From an uncultured Spirochaetaceae bacterium (GTDB lineage Bacteria > Spirochaetota > Spirochaetia > Treponematales > Treponemataceae): a stretch of 5,883 nt of DNA. Within the stretch, counting starts at the first letter, position 1; every line of letters begins with the position of its first letter. The translations under genes and the position numbers were made by a program. This document shows, piece after piece, positions 1 through 4,673 of this stretch. The notes beneath the pieces were generated by a model. The model did not search any database and had not been told where the DNA came from. It saw only the letters and a program-made list of their open reading frames with translations. The stretch is taken from NCBI GenBank assembly GCA_902766345.1, contig CACXDK010000270.1:1-5883 (forward strand), in the 5' to 3' direction.

Positions 1-1037
1 ACCAATTTATTTACAATAAGAGGATTTGCATCCAGCTTTTCTTTCATGTTCAGATATTGCTGTGTATGCTTTACCTGTACAGCACCGTTGAAAGTTTCTG
101 CAACCATTTGTGCAACTAAATCTACCATGTGCATGCGTTTTTTCATGCCGTCAAGAGTAAAGTCCCGTAATAAAACCAGTACTGAAGACTGCTCTATTGA
201 ACCGTTTATTTCAAGCGGAGCATAAAAACCCATGTAACCATCTGTTGTTTCCGGCATTTCCTGGCGTGGCAAGTTTGCAACAAAAGAAGCCGCCATGCTT
301 ACAGCATTTACCATGCCTGGACGTGCTGTACCAGTGTGCATTGATTTACCAGTAAAGGTTACTTCGCTCTTGTATGCGTTAAAACACTCTGTTTCAAGTT
401 CGCCAATATGACCGCCGTCTACAGTGTAGCACATTTTAGAGCGGATTGTTTTAAGGTTTACTTTGTCCATGCCGTGTCCAGTTTCTTCATCTGGAGAAAA
501 CAGCACTTCAATGTCTCCATGCTTAAATTCTGGATGCTTTACAAGATATTCTACAGCGGTCATTATTTCTGCCACGCCAGCTTTGTCATCAGCTCCAAGA
601 AGTGTAGAACCGTCACTTGTAATGATTGTATCTTTCTGCTCTCCAGCCAGGGCAAGATATTTATCTGACTCAGGATTAAGAATAATACCGCTTGGCAGGG
701 TAATTGTTTTTCCGTCGTAGTCCTTGTGGACAATCGGCTTTACATCTTTTCCGCTAACTTCATCTACCGTATCAATATGTGCAATAAGACAGAAGGATGG
801 AACTTTTTCGCATCCTGCTGTAGCTTTTAAAAGTCCATAAGTGTAACAGTTTTCATCGGTATGTACATTTTCAAGACCGAGCTGTTTAAGTTCATTGCAT
901 ACAAGTTCTGCCATTTTCCATTGCTGAGGTGTACTTGGCATTACGCCATTATCGGCTTGTGCCGAGTCACTTTCACTATATGTTTTGACATAACTGATAA
1001 AACGATTTAAAAGAATGTCTGAATCTATTCTAGTCAT
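1..1037 (-). CDS. pepT: Tripeptidase T (peptidase T, M20 family), C-terminus cut by window edge
   Basis: This is a cytoplasmic zinc aminopeptidase that removes the N-terminal residue from tripeptides. The frame is open from the ATG at 1037 to the window edge, giving 345 residues of a family usually near 410. Visible M20/PepT landmarks are AHIDT (metal ligand H87, catalytic-site D89), the GADDKAG motif (bridging Asp, D150), SPDEETGHG (catalytic E184 and metal ligand E185) and VDGG (metal ligand D207). Their spacing matches E. coli PepT with a shift of 9-11 residues. The dimerisation (lid) domain follows from about residue 215, and the last metal-binding His lies beyond the window. An in-frame TAG two codons upstream (1041-1043) rules out a longer start. 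No proper Shine-Dalgarno sequence precedes the ATG; only TAGG sits 2-3 nt away. The gene is divergent from the secreted-protein/GH35 pair. Identification is firm; only the missing end is unknown. Confidence 0.95.
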   Translation of the reverse strand, partial: MTRIDSDILLNRFISYVKTYSESDSAQADNGVMPSTPQQWKMAELVCNELKQLGLENVHTDENCYTYGLLKATAGCEKVPSFCLIAHIDTVDEVSGKDVKPIVHKDYDGKTITLPSGIILNPESDKYLALAGEQKDTIITSDGSTLLGADDKAGVAEIMTAVEYLVKHPEFKHGDIEVLFSPDEETGHGMDKVNLKTIRSKMCYTVDGGHIGELETECFNAYKSEVTFTGKSMHTGTARPGMVNAVSMAASFVANLPRQEMPETTDGYMGFYAPLEINGSIEQSSVLVLLRDFTLDGMKKRMHMVDLVAQMVAETFNGAVQVKHTQQYLNMKEKLDANPLIVNKL

Positions 1038-1044
1038 AGCCTAT

Positions 1045-1073
1045 AGCATATCGCATTTTGTATTGCTTGACAA
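1045..1073 (-). promoter_or_regulatory. Putative sigma-70 promoter of pepT, giving a leaderless or nearly leaderless mRNA
   Basis: Read on the minus strand, TTGTCA (1073-1068, 5/6 match to the -35 consensus) and TATGCT (1050-1045, 4/6 match to the -10) are separated by exactly 17 bp. Seven bases separate the -10 from the pepT ATG, so transcription would be expected to start on or within a base of the A of the start codon (1037). This fits the absence of a ribosome-binding site. It is a consensus match by eye, not a mapped promoter. Confidence 0.5.
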
Positions 1074-1095
1074 CTTGACCTTTCATCTTTAGGAT
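1067..1095 (+). promoter_or_regulatory. Putative sigma-70 promoter of the secreted-protein/GH35 operon
   Basis: A perfect -35 box TTGACA (1067-1072) is followed after 17 bp by TAGGAT (1090-1095, 4/6 match to the -10). The expected start near 1102 falls at the ribosome-binding site GGGAG (1101-1105), so the leader would be only about 11 nt, with the Shine-Dalgarno at its extreme 5' end. The -35 box overlaps the pepT -35 box on the other strand by five of six bases. A second CTTGAC copy at 1074-1079 (first copy 1066-1071) offers an alternative -35, but its matching -10 (TATGGG) is poorer and would start transcription downstream of the ribosome-binding site. Confidence 0.55.
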
Positions 1096-1112
1096 GTTAT
1101 GGGAGTTTTGTT

Positions 1113-1805
1113 ATGAGAAATTTTTTATTTTTTATTGCTTGTGCATTTTTGTTTTGCACAGTTGCATTTGCAGAAATTTATGTAGAGCCAGTTTCTGCTT
1201 CTTCTGAAAATTCAAAGACAGTCTATGAAGAAGGCAGTTTGAATTATGACATAAAAAGCGTTTCTGCAGAAAATGACGGAACAGATTTGAAAATTACAAT
1301 TTTGTTTAATGGAGTTCCTGTCATTAACAAAAAAGACCGTGTTGTTGTAATGATTGATGATGTTGCAATTGGTGGAAAAGTTCCAACTGAATACGCAGAC
1401 CGCAACAGTCGTTCCCCTGCAACTTATACAAAAGTAAATTCCAGTGTTGAATTCTATGGTTTTCACACTCCAGACACACAGGCTAAAGCTTCTGCCTGGA
1501 AATGTTCTGACACTTGGAAAGCTTTTGGCAATGGTTATTCACTTTCTTCATCTTCAATTACATACACAATTCCGCTTGATTACATTAGTGACGGAAAAAA
1601 AAGAGCTGTTGCTACTGACTCATTTAAAATTGTAGTATTCATTTCAGATTACTGGGAAGGCAGGGAAGAGCCTTTGGATAACGGAACTATTCATGTAAAA
1701 GATGTTGTGCCTGCAAACGGTGTAGCCTTAGGAAAGAATAGGGCAGATTCCGACACTGTAATTGTAAATCTTTCAAATTGTCTTACACTTCCTGGCATAA
1801 AATAA
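1113..1805 (+). CDS. Small secreted protein of unknown function, probably an all-beta domain
   Basis: A 230-residue protein that I do not recognise as a named family. It starts at an ATG with GGGAG 7 nt upstream. Residues 1-20 are a clear signal peptide: a short MRN head, a hydrophobic core, and a likely signal peptidase I site after AFA20. The Cys at 15 is not in a lipobox, so this is probably not a lipoprotein. The mature part, about 210 residues, alternates short beta-type hydrophobic stretches (residues 58-65, 76-81, 148-154, 171-178, 214-220) with polar, Asn/Asp/Ser-rich turns. It has no transmembrane segment. The strand pattern (DGTDLKITILFNG, then VVVMIDD, then ITYTIPLDYI) is reminiscent of DOMON/CBM9-like or glucodextranase C-terminal-like carbohydrate-binding sandwiches. 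That is a weak inference from pattern only. It is followed after 16 bp by the GH35 gene, so the two are probably co-transcribed, but only this product is exported. Confidence 0.85.
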   Translation: MRNFLFFIACAFLFCTVAFAEIYVEPVSASSENSKTVYEEGSLNYDIKSVSAENDGTDLKITILFNGVPVINKKDRVVVMIDDVAIGGKVPTEYADRNSRSPATYTKVNSSVEFYGFHTPDTQAKASAWKCSDTWKAFGNGYSLSSSSITYTIPLDYISDGKKRAVATDSFKIVVFISDYWEGREEPLDNGTIHVKDVVPANGVALGKNRADSDTVIVNLSNCLTLPGIK

Positions 1806-1821
1806 AAACAACGAGGCTTTC

Positions 1822-4035
1822 ATGGCTCTTTCATCTTTAAATTATTTTTACGATAGCAAAAGTATTCTTGTAAAAGACGGTGACGGTAATCGCCGTCTTT
1901 TTCCTATTATGGGCGAAATTCATTATTCTCGCTATCCTGACTGCGACTGGAAACGTGAGCTTTTAAAAATGAAAGCTGGCGGTGTTAGCATTGTCAGCTG
2001 TTACACAATTTGGATTCACCACGAAGAAATTGAAGATGAATGGGATTTTTCTGGTTGGCGTAATCTTCGCAAGTTTGTGGAGACTGTAAAGGAATGTTCC
2101 TTAAAGCTGATGCTGCGTATTGGTCCGTGGGTTCATGCAGAAGTACGCAATGGAGGTTTCCCAGACTGGCTTTTGAAAAAGTGTCCTGAAAACCGCTGTA
2201 ATAATGAAAATTATTTTTCAGAAGTAAAGAAATTCTATGCAAAAATATATGAGCAGGTGCAAGGCTTTCTGTTAAAAGATGACGGTCCTATTATTGGCAT
2301 TCAGATAGAAAATGAATTTGGACATTGCGGAGGTCTTTCAGGCGCAGAAGGCGAGTTGCATATGCAACGTTTAACTCAGATTGCAAAAGATGTAGGCTTT
2401 GATGTGCCATTGTACACTGCTACTGGCTGGGGAGGGGCTGTTACTGCAGGACTTCTTCCTGTGATGGGTGGCTATTGTGAAGCCCCGTGGGATCCGCGTA
2501 TTACGGAAATTGAACCTAGCGGAAATTATATTTTTACACAACAGCGAAATGACCATGCGATTGGTAGTGACTTCGGCATGAACGAGGGCATTACTTTTGA
2601 CCCTGTAAAAGTTCCATACCTTACTGCAGAGCTTGGCGGAGGCTTGCAGGTTACGCAGAAACGCCGCCCTGTTGCTCATGCTCAGGATATTGGAGCAATG
2701 AGCCTTGCAAAATTAGGTAGCGGTTGTAATCTTTTGGGGTATTACATGTATCATGGTGGAATGAACCCTGAAGGAAAGCTTACAACTCTTGAAGAAAACA
2801 AAGCAAGCGGTTCATTAAATGACATGTCCGTAAAAAATTATGACTTTAGAGCTCCTCTTGGTGAGTACGGACTTGCAAACGGCTCTTATAAAGAAATCAG
2901 GCTCCTTTCTTTGTTTTTGCAAGAATATGGCGAGCGTCTGTGTGCAATGGATGCAGATATCCCTTTAGACAATGCAAAAAATCCTGATGATTATGTTTCG
3001 CTCCGTTACAGCTGGCGTTATAACAAAGAGCAACTGGCTGACGGTGGCTTTTTGTTTGTAAATAATTATCAGCGTAGACGCGATTTGGCAGAGCATGACA
3101 ATGTTGTGTTTAAGGTTCCGTCTGCACTGTCAAATGCCTGCGGTGTAAAAGAACTTACTGCTCTTGATATTTACAATAAAGATTATTATCTGCTTCCTGT
3201 AAATCTTCCATTGGGAAAGGCTGTTCTAAAATCTTCTGCAGGTATGCCTTTGTGCGTAATTCACAATTCTGACAGAAACGGCAGAAACACCTATGTGTTT
3301 ACCACTTCCGCTCATCTTGCAGGGCGACCGAAGGGCGATGTTCTTTACAATTCGTCTTTTTTTAGTTCAATACACGAAGCTGGAAATTTGTATGACGGAA
3401 AATTATATAATATAGAAGAAAACGGAAGTACTGATGAAATTCTTACTCTTTCGCGAGAGGATGCTCTTAATGCTGTAAAAGTTAATGTGAATGGCTGTGA
3501 GCATATCATCATATCCGAAAGTCTTGTATATGAAGATAATAATACAATTTGTGTGGAAGATTGCAGTAAGCCTGTTCTAAAGGTGTTCCCTGAATTTAAC
3601 AGCATGCCAGAAGGTTTTGTCCTTAAAGATTTGTGCAACGGCTTTTTTATTTATGAATATGCCTTTGACATGCCAAAAACTCCTTCTGTTAAACTTTCCC
3701 AAAAAGATGGTAAATATAGTCTTACAGTTTCGTCTTGGGAAGAAAGTCCTTTGGATGAGGTGTTTGTTTCAATTGCATACACTGGAGATGGAATTCGTCT
3801 TTATGAAAAAGGAAAATTGCTTGACGATGCCCTTTATGTCGGCAAAGATACCTGCTGGAAGATTGGATTAAAACGCTTTGGTAAAGGCAGACACAAATTT
3901 ACGCTGGAAGTTGACCCTCTTTATAAAAATTCCCCTGTTTTTATTGAAAACTGGCCCAAGTTTACGGAAGATGATGAAGGCCTTTGTCGCATAGACAGTG
4001 TAAAGGCTTTTGGACAGGTTCGTTTTCTGTTGTAA
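1822..4035 (+). CDS. Glycoside hydrolase family 35 protein (beta-galactosidase-like), cytoplasmic
   Basis: A 737-residue enzyme expected to release terminal beta-linked galactose, or a related sugar, from oligosaccharides by a retaining mechanism. The ATG has GAGG 5 nt upstream. There is no signal peptide, so it should act in the cytoplasm on imported sugars. GH35 TIM-barrel landmarks are visible in order: GEIHYSRYP (31-39), KMKAGG (49-54), WIHHEE (64-69), RIGPWVHAE (99-107), GGFPDWL (111-117), the signature DGPIIGIQIENEFG (154-167) with predicted acid/base E165, the segment LTAELGGG (267-274) with predicted nucleophile E270, and YYMYHGGMNP (307-316). Residues from about 380 to 737 are beta-rich accessory domains. 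The nucleophile region lacks the usual ExxxGW pattern of plant and animal GH35, and HGGTN reads HGGMN, so this belongs to a divergent bacterial branch and its sugar specificity is uncertain. The gene lies 16 bp after the secreted-protein gene. Family call is strong; exact substrate is not. Confidence 0.9.
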   Translation: MALSSLNYFYDSKSILVKDGDGNRRLFPIMGEIHYSRYPDCDWKRELLKMKAGGVSIVSCYTIWIHHEEIEDEWDFSGWRNLRKFVETVKECSLKLMLRIGPWVHAEVRNGGFPDWLLKKCPENRCNNENYFSEVKKFYAKIYEQVQGFLLKDDGPIIGIQIENEFGHCGGLSGAEGELHMQRLTQIAKDVGFDVPLYTATGWGGAVTAGLLPVMGGYCEAPWDPRITEIEPSGNYIFTQQRNDHAIGSDFGMNEGITFDPVKVPYLTAELGGGLQVTQKRRPVAHAQDIGAMSLAKLGSGCNLLGYYMYHGGMNPEGKLTTLEENKASGSLNDMSVKNYDFRAPLGEYGLANGSYKEIRLLSLFLQEYGERLCAMDADIPLDNAKNPDDYVSLRYSWRYNKEQLADGGFLFVNNYQRRRDLAEHDNVVFKVPSALSNACGVKELTALDIYNKDYYLLPVNLPLGKAVLKSSAGMPLCVIHNSDRNGRNTYVFTTSAHLAGRPKGDVLYNSSFFSSIHEAGNLYDGKLYNIEENGSTDEILTLSREDALNAVKVNVNGCEHIIISESLVYEDNNTICVEDCSKPVLKVFPEFNSMPEGFVLKDLCNGFFIYEYAFDMPKTPSVKLSQKDGKYSLTVSSWEESPLDEVFVSIAYTGDGIRLYEKGKLLDDALYVGKDTCWKIGLKRFGKGRHKFTLEVDPLYKNSPVFIENWPKFTEDDEGLCRIDSVKAFGQVRFLL

Positions 4036-4057
4036 AAGCTGAAATTTTACTTTCGAC

Positions 4058-4172
4058 TTCGAGTAGTGTACTCTATTCATTTCGAGTAGTGTACACTATT
4101 CATTTTGTGTAGTGTACACTATCGCTTTTGAATAGTGTACACTATTTTTTTTGTGTAGAGTACATTATCGAT
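4058..4172. repeat. Five tandem 23-bp units with palindromic core TAGTGTACACTA
   Basis: Five contiguous units of exactly 23 bp start at 4058, 4081, 4104, 4127 and 4150. Units 2, 3 and 4 contain the perfect 12-bp palindrome TAGTGTACACTA, extended to 16 bp (AATAGTGTACACTATT) in unit 4. Outer units have decayed cores: TAGTGTACTCTA in unit 1 and TAGAGTACATTA in unit 5. Units 1 and 2 are identical except for one base (T4072 versus A4095). Units 3 and 5 share the left flank TTTGTG and the right flank ATCG. The array occupies most of the gap between the convergent GH35 and endonuclease genes, ending 9 bp short of the endonuclease stop codon. It contains no unique spacers and no ORF of its own. Its function is unknown: candidates are a terminator, a multi-site protein-binding array, or a member of a dispersed intergenic repeat family. 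Confidence 0.95.
4109..4152 (+). terminator. Possible intrinsic terminator of the GH35 operon, formed by repeat units 3 and 4
   Basis: Because the cores are self-complementary, unit 3 (4110-4122) can pair with unit 4 (4132-4144) as a 13-bp perfect stem plus an outer G-U pair. It closes a 9-nt loop (4123-4131) and is followed directly by eight T (4145-4152). This is the layout of a Rho-independent terminator for rightward transcription, although the stem is AT-rich. Competing folds are possible, since each unit can also fold on itself or pair with other units. In the leftward direction no T-run follows the hairpins, so any terminator function for the endonuclease transcript would be weaker. 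Confidence 0.5.
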
Positions 4173-4181
4173 TTGCGAAAG

Positions 4182-4613
4182 TTACTCATACTCTGGTAAT
4201 CGGTATTCTACGTAATGTACGCGGCCTGCTTTTACGGCGGCTTTTATTTCCCGTTCCCGTTCTGAAAGGCGGCTTTCCCCTGATTTTACTTCTATTAAAA
4301 GTACATCTTTTACAGGTTTGCCTTCTGCACAGCCTGGAAAAGCAATAAAATCTACAGGTTTACCAATAAATCTTGCATCCCCTGGATTGCATGGAAAGTC
4401 TGGCAGAAAAGGAGCAAGCTGTTCGCCCACCAAGCCGCCAAGAACAGCCCTGCTTCTGCGAACAGCGTCTTCCCTCTCTTTTTTGATTAAAAAGATATCC
4501 TTTGTACGCTGTATGATACGGCCGATAATAATACCAATGATAAGGAACACAATAAGAGTTGCACACAAAACTGCAATAAATAAATGAAAATCAGACAAAA
4601 TATCAGCCAGCAT
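4182..4613 (-). CDS. Membrane-anchored endonuclease related to archaeal Holliday junction resolvase (COG4741/Endonuc_Holl type)
   Basis: A 143-residue protein. Residues about 11-34 form one very hydrophobic transmembrane segment or uncleaved anchor. They are followed by a basic stretch (GRIIQRTKD...KKERED...RRSR) that should hold the rest on the cytoplasmic side. The C-terminal part matches my memory of the Endonuc_Holl/COG4741 family: SRAVLGGLVGEQLAPFLPDFP (about 54-74), NPGDARFIGKPVDFIAF (76-92) and VLLIEVKSG (104-112). The family's PD-(D/E)XK nuclease residues would be D88, E108 and K110, with E64 as a likely further conserved acid. Its substrate in the cell is not established; the family is described as a predicted nuclease. 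An in-frame TAA four codons upstream limits the start to the ATG at 4613, but no Shine-Dalgarno is visible before it. A weak -10-like TGTAAT lies 8 nt upstream. It converges on the GH35 gene and diverges from the OmpA-family gene. Confidence 0.85.
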   Translation of the reverse strand: MLADILSDFHLFIAVLCATLIVFLIIGIIIGRIIQRTKDIFLIKKEREDAVRRSRAVLGGLVGEQLAPFLPDFPCNPGDARFIGKPVDFIAFPGCAEGKPVKDVLLIEVKSGESRLSEREREIKAAVKAGRVHYVEYRLPEYE

Positions 4614-4615
4614 TA

Positions 4616-4627
4616 TGTAATATTACA
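4616..4627. promoter_or_regulatory. Perfect 12-bp palindrome between divergent genes, possible operator or shared -10 region
   Basis: TGTAATATTACA is a perfect inverted repeat located 2 bp upstream of the endonuclease start codon and 46 bp upstream of the OmpA-family start. Each half reads TGTAAT on its own strand, a 5/6 match to a -10 hexamer. For the OmpA direction a tentative -35 (CAGACA, 4592-4597, 4/6) lies 18 bp upstream; for the endonuclease direction no good -35 is visible. It could be a dimer-binding operator, overlapping divergent -10 elements, or chance in an AT-rich spacer. Confidence 0.35.
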
Positions 4628-4673
4628 GTAATTGATGTGTTTAAGAAAGTAGAAAAATAGCGGAGGTATATTT

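Noticed and set aside
408..720. Plus-strand ORFs opposite pepT
   Set aside because: They lie entirely antisense to the well-conserved pepT coding frame, lack ribosome-binding sites and encode unremarkable low-complexity peptides.
1066..1079. Direct repeat CTTGACA-ACTTGACC as a regulator binding site
   Set aside because: Two copies of a 6-bp motif are readily explained as a -35 box plus a chance near-copy; there is no dyad or further copy to support an operator.
1595..1602. A8 tract in the secreted-protein gene as a phase-variation switch
   Set aside because: The reading frame is intact, eight A is common in AT-rich coding sequence, and nothing else suggests contingency control.
3345..3638. 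Minus-strand 97-codon ORF inside the GH35 gene
   Set aside because: It is antisense to a continuous 737-residue coding frame, with no ribosome-binding site or recognisable product.
4058..4172. CRISPR array
   Set aside because: The units are contiguous 23-bp repeats with no unique spacers between them, and no cas gene is nearby.
4058..4172. Iterons of a replication origin
   Set aside because: The unit length is iteron-like, but there is no replication initiator gene, DnaA-box cluster or AT-rich unwinding region nearby, and the setting is a convergent chromosomal gene pair.
4318..4587. Plus-strand 89-codon ORF opposite the endonuclease gene
   Set aside because: The minus-strand frame carries clear family motifs (VDFIAF, IEVKSG), so the plus-strand ORF is a shadow.
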